Assembly (NCBI GenBank): GCA_943327755.2
Contig: CALPYF020000006.1
Span: 62,001 to 126,000, forward strand
Direction of reading: 5' to 3'
Length of the DNA stretch: 64,000 bases
From: Deinococcus hopiensis KR-140
GTDB taxonomy: Bacteria > Deinococcota > Deinococci > Deinococcales > Deinococcaceae
A program made the translations under genes and the position numbers. Below the pieces are notes generated by a model that saw only the letters and a program-made list of their open reading frames with translations, was not told where the DNA came from and searched no databases. Positions 21,220 through 31,176 of the stretch are shown one piece after another (the first letter of the stretch is position 1; each line of letters starts with the position of its first letter).

Positions 21220-22506
21220 CTACCCCCTGACTTCGCCGTTGCCTTCCACGACCCATTTGGTGGTGGTCAGTTCACGGAGGCCCATGGGGCCGCGGGCGTG
21301 GAGTTTCTGGGTGCTGATGGCGACCTCCGCGCCCAGGCCGAGTTGTCCGCCGTCGTTGAAGCGGGGGCTGGCGTTCACGACCACCGCCGCCGAATCGACA
21401 TCCTCGATGAACCGCTGCGCCTGAGTGTCATCGCGGGTGAGGATCACGTCGGTGTGGTTCCCGCGCGCGGCGATGAAGTCCAGCGCCGCCTCGAAGGAGG
21501 TCACGGTCTTCACGCTGGCGGTCAGGGCCAGGAATTCCGTGCCGTAGTCGGCGTCCGTGGCGGGGTCGGTGGTGATCCCGTCGGCGCTCAGGGCCGCGTG
21601 GGCGAGCGGGTCGGTGCGCAGGGTCACGCCGTGCGCCTGGAGGTCGCGGGCGATGTCCGGCAGGGCGTCCAGGGCCTCCTCGTGAATCAGGAGGGTGTCG
21701 AGGGCGTTGCAGGCGCTGGGTTTCTGCACCTTCGCGTTCCGCACGATCTCCAGGGCACGCGCGCGGTCGGCGGGGTCGCGGGTGAAGCTGGGGTCCAGAT
21801 ACACGTGCACCACGCCGATGCCGCCCACGATGACGGGCACGGTGGCGTTCTCCACGCAGTAGCGGTGCAGACCAGCCCCGCCGCGCGGGATGATCGCGTC
21901 GACCAGATCGTCCAGTTTCAGGAGTTCCAGCATGCGTTCGCGGGCCGGGTCGCGGATGACCTGCACCCCGTCCGCCGGGAGGCCCTGCTCCCGCAGCGCG
22001 GCGTGGATGACGTCCTCCAGCGCGGCATTGCTGCGCACGGTTTCCTTCCCGCCGCGCAGGATCACGGCGTTCCCGCTCATGAGGGCCAGCGCGGCGACGT
22101 CCACGGTCACGTTCGGGCGGCTCTCGTAGATGACGCCCAGCACACCCAGCGGCACGCGGCGGGTGCTGACGCGGATGCCGCTCGGCTGCACCTGCGCGGG
22201 GGTGGTCTCCCCCACCGGGTCGGGCAGGCGCGACACGGCCTCCATATCCGCCGCGATGCCGTCCAGCATCCGGGCGTCCAGGCGCAGGCGGGCCACCATC
22301 GGGTCGGGCAGCCCGGCCTCAATGGCAGCCTGCACGTCCTGCGCGTTCGCGGCCAGGATACCGTCAGCGTTGGCGCGCAGTCCGGCGGCGATCGCGTGCA
22401 GCGCGGCCACCTTGCGCGCGGTGGGCAGCGACCGCAGCACGCGGGCGGCGGCGCGGGCCCGCACGCCCATCTCCCGGATGGTCAGGTTGGGGGACGACTC
22501 ACTCAT
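21220..22506 (-). CDS. proA: Glutamate-5-semialdehyde dehydrogenase (gamma-glutamyl phosphate reductase)
   Basis: Second enzyme of proline biosynthesis, NADPH-dependent reduction of gamma-glutamyl phosphate. 428 residues. Family marks: PLGVLGVIYESRPNVT, GNAVILRGGKE, IPRGGAGLHRYC, the catalytic cysteine region VQKPSACNALDTLLIH and the C-terminal NASPRFNDGGQLGLGAEVAISTQKLHARGPMGL. proB is not adjacent. ATG 22506 is fixed by TACGCT six bases upstream. Divergent from hemL. Confidence 0.95.
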   Translation of the reverse strand: MSESSPNLTIREMGVRARAAARVLRSLPTARKVAALHAIAAGLRANADGILAANAQDVQAAIEAGLPDPMVARLRLDARMLDGIAADMEAVSRLPDPVGETTPAQVQPSGIRVSTRRVPLGVLGVIYESRPNVTVDVAALALMSGNAVILRGGKETVRSNAALEDVIHAALREQGLPADGVQVIRDPARERMLELLKLDDLVDAIIPRGGAGLHRYCVENATVPVIVGGIGVVHVYLDPSFTRDPADRARALEIVRNAKVQKPSACNALDTLLIHEEALDALPDIARDLQAHGVTLRTDPLAHAALSADGITTDPATDADYGTEFLALTASVKTVTSFEAALDFIAARGNHTDVILTRDDTQAQRFIEDVDSAAVVVNASPRFNDGGQLGLGAEVAISTQKLHARGPMGLRELTTTKWVVEGNGEVRG

Positions 22507-22512
22507 CCCGCC

Positions 22513-22518
22513 AGCGTA
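22513..22518 (-). promoter_or_regulatory. -10 TACGCT of proA
   Basis: TACGCT on the minus strand, six bases before ATG 22506. Confidence 0.55.
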
Positions 22519-22612
22519 GCGCGCCCCTCCTGTCCGGCCCGGCGCGCGGTGCAGACCTCCTGGCTGCACTTCAGTGTGCGCTGGGTTGCCCACGGGCCTC
22601 ACGGGCCTCCGG

Positions 22613-22618
22613 TAAGGT
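22613..22618 (+). promoter_or_regulatory. -10 TAAGGT of hemL
   Basis: TAAGGT, seven bases, ATG 22626. Confidence 0.55.
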
Positions 22619-22625
22619 GGGGGGC

Positions 22626-23971
<1,346 letters not shown>

Positions 23972-23975
<4 letters not shown>

Positions 23976-24400
23976 CGCTGGTCACGCAGACCGCGCAGGT
24001 GCGGCAGATCCTCACCGAGCACCGGGTGATCGCCGTGGTGGGCTTCCACCACGACGCGATGAAACCCGCGTACTACGTCCCGGAGTACATGCACCGCCAG
24101 GGCTACACGATCATCCCGGTGAACCCGGCGCTGGCGGCGCGCGGCGAGAGCTTCTTCGGGCACAGGGCCGTGGCGACCCTCGCGGAGATCACGACCCCGG
24201 TGGACATCGTGGACGTGTTCCGCCGCAGCGACAAGGTGCGCGAGCACCTGCCGGACATCCTGGCCATGCCGACCCCGCCCAAAGTGGTGTGGTTGCAGCT
24301 CGGCATTCGCGACGACGCGACCGCCCGCGACCTCGCGGCGCGCGGGATCAACGTCGTGCAGGACCGCTGCCTCCTCGCCGATCACCGGGCGCTGCTGTAA
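23972..24400 (+). CDS. CoA-binding domain protein (YccU-like)
   Basis: 142-residue Rossmann protein of the CoA-binding family (like E. coli YccU and the N-terminal domain of succinyl-CoA ligase alpha). Seen: VIAVVGFHHDAMKPAYYVPEYMHRQGYTIIPVNP, then TPVDIVDVFRRSDKVREHLPDIL and VVWLQLGIRDDATARDLAARGINVVQDRC, a full-length match to the family pattern. No catalytic residues are known for the group. Overlaps hemL by four bases (ATGA), suggesting coupled expression. Confidence 0.88.
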
Positions 24401-24402
24401 GC

Positions 24403-25419
24403 ATGCCGGGCGTGCTGATGGTGGGCGCGGGCCTGGGCGGGCTGGCCGCGGCGCGTGACCTGGGGGCGGCGGGGCAGCGCGTCACGCTGCTGGACAAGGC
24501 GCGGGGCGTGTCGGGCCGCGCCGCCACCCGCCGCGTGACCCTCCCCGACGGGCGGGAGGCGCGACTGGATCACGGGGCGCGCTTCTTCACCGCCCGCCAC
24601 GACCGCACCCGCGCGCTGGCCGAGGCGGGCATCCGGGAAGGCTGGAACGCCGAGTGGACGCGCGGCGTCCCCCGCTGGCAGGCCGGTCAGATCAGCGGTG
24701 GTGGCGACGGGCACCCCCGCTACGCGCCCCCACAGGGCCTCAGCACGCTGGGCCGCACCCTCGCCCGCGGGCTGGAAGTCACCACCGGCGTGACCGTCAC
24801 CAGCCTGGAACGCCGCCCGGACGGCTGGCGCGTCCACACCCGCGACGGTGCCACCTGGGAGGCCGGGACGCTCCTCCTGAACCTGCCCGCGCCGCAGCTG
24901 GCCCCCCTCCTGGCGGACCTCGACCTGCGCGGCAGCGCCTCCGAGGGTACCGCCGAACGGGTCGCCGCCGTCGAATACGCGCCGTGCTGGGCGGCAGGCC
25001 TCGTGCTGGAGCGCGATCTGGACGTCAGCTGGCCCGCCCTGCGCGCCGACCACCCCGTGCTGGAGTGGCTGGCCCGCGAGCACACCAAACGCCCCGCCGG
25101 GCACCCGCCCGCGCTGACGCTGCACGCCACGCCCGACTGGAGCCGCGCGCACCTGGACCGCACCTCGGACGAGGTCCTGCCCGACCTGCTGCGCGCCGCC
25201 GCCGAGATCACGGGCGACCTCCCCCCCGCCCTGCACACCTTCGCGCACCGCTGGCGCTACGCCATCCCCACCCGCCCCGCGCCCGGCCCCTGCCACTGGG
25301 ACCCGCACCTACGCCTCGGCTGGTGCGGCGACTGGTTCACCCCCGACGAACACGGCCCCCGCGTGGAAACCGCACTCCTGAGCGGCTGGACCCTCGCCCG
25401 CCGCGTCACAGGAACATAA
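24403..25419 (+). CDS. FAD-dependent amine oxidase-like oxidoreductase (renalase type)
   Basis: 338 residues. The N-terminal Rossmann motif VGAGLGGLAAARDLGAAGQRVTLLDKARGVSGRAATRR binds the ADP part of FAD; LDHGARFFTARH and the C-terminal CGDWFTPDEHGPRVETALLSG complete the flavin site. This pattern matches the bacterial renalase-like group, whose known members oxidise mis-formed dihydro-nicotinamide isomers. That specific function is by family only. Two bases separate it from the upstream gene, so it ends the hemL operon; a 15-pair hairpin follows. Confidence 0.82.
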   Translation: MPGVLMVGAGLGGLAAARDLGAAGQRVTLLDKARGVSGRAATRRVTLPDGREARLDHGARFFTARHDRTRALAEAGIREGWNAEWTRGVPRWQAGQISGGGDGHPRYAPPQGLSTLGRTLARGLEVTTGVTVTSLERRPDGWRVHTRDGATWEAGTLLLNLPAPQLAPLLADLDLRGSASEGTAERVAAVEYAPCWAAGLVLERDLDVSWPALRADHPVLEWLAREHTKRPAGHPPALTLHATPDWSRAHLDRTSDEVLPDLLRAAAEITGDLPPALHTFAHRWRYAIPTRPAPGPCHWDPHLRLGWCGDWFTPDEHGPRVETALLSGWTLARRVTGT

Positions 25420-25427
25420 GGTCAAGA

Positions 25428-25466
25428 GTCTGAGGGTCCAAGCGTCGAAATCTTGGACCCTCAGAC
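25428..25466. repeat. Inverted repeat D between convergent genes
   Basis: GTCTGAGGGTCCAAG and CTTGGACCCTCAGAC form a perfect 15-pair stem with a 9-base loop. The flank CTTTAGACCCTCGGAC repeats the arm imperfectly, showing the same 7-base build-up as the other intergenic repeats. Probable two-way terminator. Confidence 0.65.
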
Positions 25467-25487
25467 CTTTAGACCCTCGGACGCTGC

Positions 25488-27593
25488 TCAGTCCGCGCTG
25501 ACTGCTTCCCGTTCCTGGACGGGTTCACCGAGCATGGCGTGGACGCTGGCGGTCCAGCCGTCGTCGCTGAGGGTGCGCCAGTGGTGCGCCCACTGCCAGC
25601 GGCGGTAGGCGTCGGCGGCGGCTTCCAGGGTGCCGGGGTTCAGCAGGGGGTTGGCGGGTGGGGCGCTGAGGTGGTGGCGGCTGAGGCTGCCTTCGAGTTC
25701 CGCGAGGGTCTTGGGGCCGAACGCGAAGGCGAGGCTGGCCGCAGGGCGCGTCAGGGTGGCGTGCAGCCAGCCTCGCAGGGTGTCCTCGGGCGGGAGGGCG
25801 TACAGGATGAGTTCCCCGCCGGGGTGCGCCTCGGCGGTGGTGACGAGGGTGAGGCCGGGGACATTGTCGCGCAGGTACGCGGCGACGGGCCCCTCGGCGT
25901 AGGCGCTGGCTCCGGCGCGCAGGTGTTCCATGGCGGCTTTCGGGTTCAGGCGCGGGGTGGGCCGCTCGGGGTTGGGGGCGTCGAGGTCGATGGGGGCGGT
26001 GGGGCGCAGGGCCTGTCCGTGGAATTCCAGGCGGGTCTGGCCGCGCCATTCGCTGCTGACGAGGTGCGCGCCCAGGTCGCGTTCTCCGGCGGCGTCGTCG
26101 GTCTCGTCGAATTTGATGCCGCGCAGGCCCGCGACCTTGAACTGCAGGCTGTTGCCTTTCTTGCCGACCAGTCGGGTCTCGGTGAGGGGTTCGCGCAGGT
26201 GCCACAGCGGCAGGGCGTGTCCCTCGCCGAAGGGTTCGAAGGTGTGCGTTTCCTGGAGCAGGTCGAGGCTGGCGGCCAGCGCGGGCAGTGGCGCGTCCAG
26301 GCGGATCTGCGCCACGGGGGTGGGGAACTGCCGGGCGTAGGCGTGGATGCGGTCCCGGAAGGCGTTCATGTTGGTGGGGTCGATGGCGAATCCGGCGGCG
26401 CCGGGGTGCCCGCCGTAGCGTTTCAGGAGGTCGTGGCTGTAGCGCAGGCCCTCGACGGCGCTGATGCCGGGCGTGGACCGCACGGAGCCCTTGCCCTGCG
26501 CGACGATGAACACGGGTTTGTGGTACGCGTCCACGAGTTTGCTGGCGACGATGCCCATGACGCCCGCGTGCCAGTCGGGGTGCGTGACGACCAGCGCGGG
26601 CTCGGTCGGGTCGGCGAGGGTCAGGGCGTGCTGGAACATGTCGTCCTGGAGTTTGCGGCGTTCCTGGTTGCGGATTTCCAGGTATTCTGCGAGTCGGCTG
26701 GCGTCGTGCGCGCTGGGGGTGGTCAGCAGGTCCAGGGCGACGTCGGCCTCGCCGAGGCGTCCGGCGGCGTTGATGCGCGGCGCGAGGATGAATGCCACGT
26801 CCCGGGCGGTGGGGCGCTTGACGCGGCCCGAGTCGAGCAGGGCGCGCAGGCCCGGCAGGGTCGTGTCCTTCAGGGCCTCCAGTCCGGCGCGGACCAGCGC
26901 GCGGTTCTCTCCGATGAGAGGCGCGACGTCCGCTACGGTCCCCAGGGTCGCAAGTGCCGTCAGGGCGCGCGGTTCCGGCAGCCCAAGTTCCTCATGAACG
27001 GCCCAGAGGAGGTGGTACGCGACGCCCGCCCCGGTCAGGTTGTGCAGGTCATGGTCGTAGCCGTCGGTCAGGTGCGGGTGGACGACCAGTGCGTCTGGGA
27101 AGTCGTCACCCGGGGCGTGGTGGTCCGTGACGATGACCTGCACGCCCCGCGCGATCAGGGCCGCGACCTCGTCCAGGTTGGTCACGCCGCAGTCCACGGT
27201 CACGAGCAGGTCGCAGGCGGCCGCGTGTTCCTCGACCTTGTCCGGATGGACACCGTAGCCCTCATTCAGGCGGTGCGGGATGAAACCGTGCACGTCTGCG
27301 CCCAGGTCGCGCAGGCCCAGGACCAGGGTGGCGGTGGCGCTCACGCCGTCCGCGTCGTAGTCCCCGTGGATGCGGATGCGCTGCTTCGCCCTGATCGCGG
27401 TCACGATGCGCCGGGCCGCCTCGCGAAGCGCCGGGTTGGGTGTCAGCGTCAGCGGCGGGTCCAGCAGCGCGGGCGTGAGGTGCCGCCCGGTGAGGACCTG
27501 CGCAAGTGGGGGCGACACCCGCCACTCCTGCATGACGCGCAGCAGCTCCCCGCGGCTGGCGGGCGGCGCGAGCATCCAGCGGGGCGCGGTCAT
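25488..27593 (-). CDS. recJ: Single-stranded-DNA-specific exonuclease RecJ
   Basis: 5'-3' exonuclease of the DHH family; it processes broken ends for the RecF pathway, which is the main recombination route in Deinococcus since RecBC is absent there. 701 residues. DHH core: RIHGDYDADGVSATATLV (motif I), VTVDCGVTN, VTDHHAPGDD (the DHH), then DHHA1 with KRYGGHPGAAGFAI, an OB-like domain and a C-terminal extension of about 200 residues as in other Deinococcus RecJ proteins. Its ATG overlaps the stop of the upstream LapA-like gene (ATGA). Confidence 0.94.
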   Translation of the reverse strand: MTAPRWMLAPPASRGELLRVMQEWRVSPPLAQVLTGRHLTPALLDPPLTLTPNPALREAARRIVTAIRAKQRIRIHGDYDADGVSATATLVLGLRDLGADVHGFIPHRLNEGYGVHPDKVEEHAAACDLLVTVDCGVTNLDEVAALIARGVQVIVTDHHAPGDDFPDALVVHPHLTDGYDHDLHNLTGAGVAYHLLWAVHEELGLPEPRALTALATLGTVADVAPLIGENRALVRAGLEALKDTTLPGLRALLDSGRVKRPTARDVAFILAPRINAAGRLGEADVALDLLTTPSAHDASRLAEYLEIRNQERRKLQDDMFQHALTLADPTEPALVVTHPDWHAGVMGIVASKLVDAYHKPVFIVAQGKGSVRSTPGISAVEGLRYSHDLLKRYGGHPGAAGFAIDPTNMNAFRDRIHAYARQFPTPVAQIRLDAPLPALAASLDLLQETHTFEPFGEGHALPLWHLREPLTETRLVGKKGNSLQFKVAGLRGIKFDETDDAAGERDLGAHLVSSEWRGQTRLEFHGQALRPTAPIDLDAPNPERPTPRLNPKAAMEHLRAGASAYAEGPVAAYLRDNVPGLTLVTTAEAHPGGELILYALPPEDTLRGWLHATLTRPAASLAFAFGPKTLAELEGSLSRHHLSAPPANPLLNPGTLEAAADAYRRWQWAHHWRTLSDDGWTASVHAMLGEPVQEREAVSAD

Positions 27594-27931
27594 GGGGTCA
27601 CCTCGCTGTCCGTGACGACCTCGGTGGGCGTCGCCGAGCCCAGGCGCGCCTGGAGGGTCGCGGTCAGGCGATCCTCCGCCTGCCGGCGCAGCCGCGTCTC
27701 CCGACGGCGCCGGACACGTTCACGCCACAGGCCGGGCAGAAGCAGGAGCGCCGCGAACAGCACGCCCAGCCCCAGAAAGATCGATACGCCCAGCCCAACA
27801 GGAACGGTCAATTCACCGCGACCGGTCGGCAGAGGGAGCCGCACCACGCCAGGGTTCTCCAGCGTGACCAGGGCCAAGTAGGCGCCGGTACCCAGCAGCA
27901 GCAGGACCTGGAGAAAAGACACGAGCCGCAT
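27590..27931 (-). CDS. LapA-domain inner membrane protein
   Basis: 113 residues with two membrane helices (FLQVLLLLGTGAYLALVTL and VGLGVSIFLGLGVLFAALLLLPGLW), the pair separated by a short strand-forming loop as in the LapA (YciS, DUF1049) family, then a basic amphipathic helix and a disordered acidic tail. In E. coli the family assists lipopolysaccharide assembly; the role in Deinococcus is unknown. Overlaps recJ. Start from TACACT eight bases upstream. Confidence 0.75.
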   Translation of the reverse strand: MRLVSFLQVLLLLGTGAYLALVTLENPGVVRLPLPTGRGELTVPVGLGVSIFLGLGVLFAALLLLPGLWRERVRRRRETRLRRQAEDRLTATLQARLGSATPTEVVTDSEVTP

Positions 27932-27939
27932 CACACCGC

Positions 27940-27945
27940 AGTGTA
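27940..27945 (-). promoter_or_regulatory. -10 TACACT of the LapA-like gene and recJ
   Basis: TACACT on the minus strand eight bases before ATG 27931; would drive the recJ operon. Confidence 0.5.
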
Positions 27946-27986
27946 GCCCGCCCGCGTGAGGGGTACCGTGCCCTGCACGGCATGTG

Positions 27987-28010
27987 AAAACCCCCGGCCA
28001 GATGGCCGGG
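27987..28010 (-). terminator. Intrinsic terminator of the SLH protein gene
   Basis: On the minus strand CCCGGCCA, two-base loop TC, TGGCCGGG, then GGTTTT. It follows the stop at 28036. Confidence 0.8.
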
Positions 28011-28035
28011 AGTCGCAACCCTGGAGGAGGTGGGG

Positions 28036-29214
28036 TTAGAAGAAGAACTTCACGCCGGCTTTCACGCCGTTGCTCAAACCGTTGCTGGCGTTGCTGGCCA
28101 GCCCGGTCGCGTAGCCCTTGTTGCTGGTGTAGTAACGGCCGTTGTACTCGGCGAACACAGCGATGCTGTCGGTGATGTTGAAATCCACACCGGCGATGGC
28201 GTTCACATATACGTCGCTGGTGTTCTGGGCGGTGTTATTGCGCTGCTGACCGCTGGTCAGGCCCAGACCCGCACCGACGTACGGGGTGACGCGGCTGCCA
28301 GTGTTCAGGGCGTAGGTGGCGTTGGCGTCGACGCTCACCGCATTCCAGCCGGGCTGGTAGTCAGCGCTGATACGCGCGCCCACGGGTCCGATCACGTTGT
28401 TCTTACCGACCACGGCGCCGCCGTTGAGGCAGTAGTTCACGTTGGTGGTCTTGTTGCTTAGATCCTTGCACTCGGAGCCGCTGCCCGCCATCTTCGCGCC
28501 GACGCTCACACCAGCGTAGATGTCACGCACGGGAGTGGTCGCGACGGGGGTGGTGTCACCGATCACGACGGTGGTGCCGGTGCTGGGGGCGGGGGTGGTG
28601 ACGGTGCCCGTGGTGCTGGTGCTGGCGCCTGCGGGGCCCTGGGGGCCGGTGGGGCCGGCGGGACCCTGGGGGCCGGTGGGGCCCGCGGGGCCCTGGGGAC
28701 CGGCGGGGATGTTGCGGATGGCGGCTTCCAGCGCATCGATGCGGGCGTTCAGCGCGGCGACGTCGGTGCTGGCGGCGCCGCTGTCCATGCCGTTGATCTT
28801 CGCTTCGAGGGCGTCGATGCGGGCCTGCTGGTCGGCGGTGAGTTTCTCGAGGTCGGTGACGCGGCTGGCGATGGCGGCCAGTTCGGTGCTGACTTCCTGC
28901 ATGCCGTTGGCGATGGTGGTCATGTCACCGGCGCTGAAGCCGCAGTTGCTGAGGCTGCCGGTCTGCAGGGCGCGGTAGAAGATCAGGGCGGCCTGGTAGC
29001 GGGTGAGGTTCTCGTTGCCGCGGAAGGTGCCGTCGGGGAAGCCCTGGATCAGGCCGCACTGGACGATCTTGTCCACGGCGTCTTTGGCCCAGTGACCGGC
29101 GGGGACGTCGCTCAGGGTGACCTGGGCGGGAACGGCGGTCGTGGTGGTGGTCTGGGCGCTGGCTGCGCCGAGGCTGAGGGCCAGGGTGGACGCGATGATC
29201 AGTGATTTGCGCAT
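28036..29214 (-). CDS. SLH-domain outer-membrane protein with collagen-like segment
   Basis: 392 residues in clear modules: signal peptide (to about residue 20); one SLH domain (about 35-85, VPAGHWAKDAVDKIVQCGLIQGFPDGTFRGNENLTRYQAA) for binding peptidoglycan-linked polymer; a coiled coil of about 105-165 with two near-repeats of RIDALEA; a collagen-like stretch of about 171-196 made of GPQGPAGPT triplets; a Thr-rich linker; and a C-terminal domain of about 230-392 with alternating hydrophobic strands ending in Phe-Phe-Phe, as in an outer-membrane barrel. SLH plus barrel is typical of Deinococcus-Thermus envelope tethers; the collagen insert is the odd part. Strong Shine-Dalgarno (AAGGAG). In-frame ATG at 29280 rejected. 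Confidence 0.82.
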   Translation of the reverse strand: MRKSLIIASTLALSLGAASAQTTTTTAVPAQVTLSDVPAGHWAKDAVDKIVQCGLIQGFPDGTFRGNENLTRYQAALIFYRALQTGSLSNCGFSAGDMTTIANGMQEVSTELAAIASRVTDLEKLTADQQARIDALEAKINGMDSGAASTDVAALNARIDALEAAIRNIPAGPQGPAGPTGPQGPAGPTGPQGPAGASTSTTGTVTTPAPSTGTTVVIGDTTPVATTPVRDIYAGVSVGAKMAGSGSECKDLSNKTTNVNYCLNGGAVVGKNNVIGPVGARISADYQPGWNAVSVDANATYALNTGSRVTPYVGAGLGLTSGQQRNNTAQNTSDVYVNAIAGVDFNITDSIAVFAEYNGRYYTSNKGYATGLASNASNGLSNGVKAGVKFFF

Positions 29215-29411
29215 GTTGAGTTCTCCTTCGGTCTGAATCGGAAACGACAGCACAATGTGACGCGTTCCTCTGGACTTCACGGTAGGCAGACGCGGTGAGG
29301 TCTTTGTGAACCCTCTGCGCTGACCAGCACGTCAGATCGGGGTTTTATGAGACGCAACTGACGTTCTTCTTGAATATGAGTTCGGAGTGACAGAAGTGCC
29401 CCCTCGCATGA

Positions 29412-29444
29412 GGGGCTGGAAGTCGCCCAGCACCCCACTTTTTT
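29412..29444 (+). terminator. Orphan intrinsic terminator
   Basis: GGGGCTGG pairs with CCAG-CA-CCCC (two-base bulge), followed by ACTTTTTT. No plus-strand gene lies upstream for over 2 kb. Confidence 0.55.
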
Positions 29445-29551
29445 GATGTCCGAATGAGAAAGCTGTCTGGAGCGTCATGTCTGGCGTTCATGAGCTATCC
29501 CTCGGCTCCGCAGCATGAGAGTGGGGGCAGATGATCACCCGGTGCGCCACC

Positions 29552-29557
29552 TATACT
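29552..29557 (+). promoter_or_regulatory. -10 TATACT of deoD
   Basis: Consensus-like TATACT, seven bases, ATG 29565. Confidence 0.65.
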
Positions 29558-29564
29558 CCGGCGC

Positions 29565-30284
29565 ATGAGCCAGATTCACGTTCGTGCCCAACCCGGCGAC
29601 GTCGCCCCGTATGTCCTGCTGCCCGGCGATCCCAACCGCGCGCGTCACATTGCCGAGACGTACCTGGAGGGCGCCCGCGAGTACACCAGTCACCGGCAGC
29701 TGCTGGGCTTCACGGGCACGTATCAGGGCGTGCCGGTCAGCGTGCAGACGACCGGGATGGGCTGCCCGAGCGCGGCGATCGTCGCGGAAGAACTCGCGCG
29801 GCTGGGCGCGCGGACGCTGATCCGCGTGGGCACGCTGGGCGGCGCGACCCCCAGCGTGGCGCCGGGTGATCTGGTGATCGCCACGGCGGCCGTGCCGAAC
29901 GACGGCACCACCCGGCAGATGCTGGGCGGCGCCCCGTACGCGCCCGCCGCGAGTTTCGAGGTCGTGGAGGCCAGCGTGCAGGCGGCCCGCGCCAGCGGCG
30001 CCCCGCACCACGTGGGGCTGGTCATGACCGAGGACGCCTTCTACGCCAGCACGCCCGAGCACGCGCGGCTGTGGGCGGGGCGGGGCGTGCTGGGCTTCGA
30101 GATGGAGGCCAGCGCGATCTTCCTGGTGGCGGCGCAGCGGGGGCTGCGCGCGGCGTGCCTGACGGCGTGCAGCAACGACATCGGCGATCCGCAACTCGTG
30201 CCGGACGACGTGCTGGCCGCCGGGGTGGACCGCATGGTGCGCGTGGCGCTGGACGCCATCGTGACGCTCGCTGCGCGCGACTGA
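29565..30284 (+). CDS. deoD: Purine nucleoside phosphorylase
   Basis: Hexameric-type nucleoside phosphorylase (239 residues) splitting purine nucleosides to base and pentose-1-phosphate. Seen: LLPGDPNRARHIAETYL, TTGMGCPSAAIVAEEL (family signature), IRVGTLGGA, the MEDAFY-like TEDAFYAST, FEMEASAIFLVA (ribose and base contact) and SNDIGD with the catalytic Asp. Uridine phosphorylases share the fold, but the final Asp-containing loop favours a purine enzyme. Leaderless start at the ATG. Confidence 0.88.
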   Translation: MSQIHVRAQPGDVAPYVLLPGDPNRARHIAETYLEGAREYTSHRQLLGFTGTYQGVPVSVQTTGMGCPSAAIVAEELARLGARTLIRVGTLGGATPSVAPGDLVIATAAVPNDGTTRQMLGGAPYAPAASFEVVEASVQAARASGAPHHVGLVMTEDAFYASTPEHARLWAGRGVLGFEMEASAIFLVAAQRGLRAACLTACSNDIGDPQLVPDDVLAAGVDRMVRVALDAIVTLAARD

Positions 30285-30378
30285 ACATTCCTGCTGCGTG
30301 GGGGCCGTCCACCCGGGCGGTCCTTCGTTCTGTTGTGATCGCCTTTGTGCGCGGGGCGCGCTGTGGCAGGATACTCGC

Positions 30379-31176
30379 ATGACCCAACTGGATGAATTCG
30401 AGTTCAACAACGTGCAGATTGACCAGCATGGCCCCATCGCAGTCCTGACCATCAACCGCCCCCGCGCACTGAACGCCCTGAGCGCCGACACCCTCTCGGA
30501 GATCGCGCAGGCCGTGAACCTGATCGTAGAGGATGCCGAGGTGGGCGCGCTGATCATCACGGGCGCCGGGGACAAGGCGTTCGTGGCGGGCGCGGACATC
30601 AGCGAGTTCGAGAACCTCGAGGGCGTGTACGACGGCCGCGAGCTATCCCTGGCCGGGCAGGACGTCATGCATCAGATCTCCTCGCTGCCCATTCCGGTGA
30701 TCGCCGCCGTGAACGGGTTCGCGCTGGGCGGCGGGCTGGAACTCGCGCTCGCGTGTGACGTGCGCGTGGCCGCCACGACCGCCCGCCTGGGCCTGCCGGA
30801 AGTCTCGCTGGGCCTGATCCCGGGCTTCGGCGGCACGCAGCGCCTCGCGCGGCTGGTCGGTGCGGGCCGCGCGCTGGACCTGATGCTCACGGCCCGGCAG
30901 GTGAAGGCCGACGAGGCGCTGAGTATGGGCCTCGTGAACTACGTCGCGGACGACGCGCTGACCAAGGCGCGCGAGGTGGCCGAACTGATGCTGAAGAACG
31001 CCCCGATCGCGCTGTCCCTCGTCAAGGAGGCGGTGCGCCGCGGCATGGACACCACCCTGGAGGCGGGTCTGGAGGTCGAGGCGGACCTGTTCGGCATGAC
31101 GGTCGCCACGAAGGATTTCCGTGAGGGGGTGGACGCCTTCCTGAACAAGCGCCGCGCGGAGTTCCAGGGTGAATGA
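30379..31176 (+). CDS. Enoyl-CoA hydratase/crotonase family protein
   Basis: 265 residues, soluble. Likely hydrates trans-2-enoyl-CoA in beta-oxidation or a related acyl-CoA reaction. Crotonase signature: NRPRALNALS, KAFVAGADISEFENL (oxyanion hole and first catalytic loop), VNGFALGGGLELALACDVRVA and LPEVSLGLIPGFGGTQRLARLVG, with both catalytic glutamates (LGGGLELAL and LPEVSLG) at the expected places. GATACT only three bases from the ATG makes the exact 5' end uncertain. Overlaps the next gene by eight bases. Confidence 0.87.
   Translation: MTQLDEFEFNNVQIDQHGPIAVLTINRPRALNALSADTLSEIAQAVNLIVEDAEVGALIITGAGDKAFVAGADISEFENLEGVYDGRELSLAGQDVMHQISSLPIPVIAAVNGFALGGGLELALACDVRVAATTARLGLPEVSLGLIPGFGGTQRLARLVGAGRALDLMLTARQVKADEALSMGLVNYVADDALTKAREVAELMLKNAPIALSLVKEAVRRGMDTTLEAGLEVEADLFGMTVATKDFREGVDAFLNKRRAEFQGE

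Larger units (their letters stand above)
29215..29564. other. 350-base intergenic region between the SLH gene and deoD
   Basis: No protein gene seen. It holds the 5' leader of the SLH gene (minus), a plus-strand terminator-like hairpin at 29412-29444, a small hairpin CCCCTC-GCAT-GAGGGG at 29400-29415, and the deoD promoter at 29552. The SLH promoter could not be placed with confidence. A plus-strand small RNA is possible. Confidence 0.5.

Noticed and set aside
25539..27881. 780-codon plus-strand ORF opposite recJ
   Set aside because: High-GC antisense shadow; Gly/Arg/Val/His-rich composition without motifs, and recJ is certain on the other strand.
28620..28700. Short tandem repeats that could suggest a CRISPR or satellite
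   Set aside because: They encode the collagen-like Gly-x-y triplets of the SLH protein in frame; no spacers.
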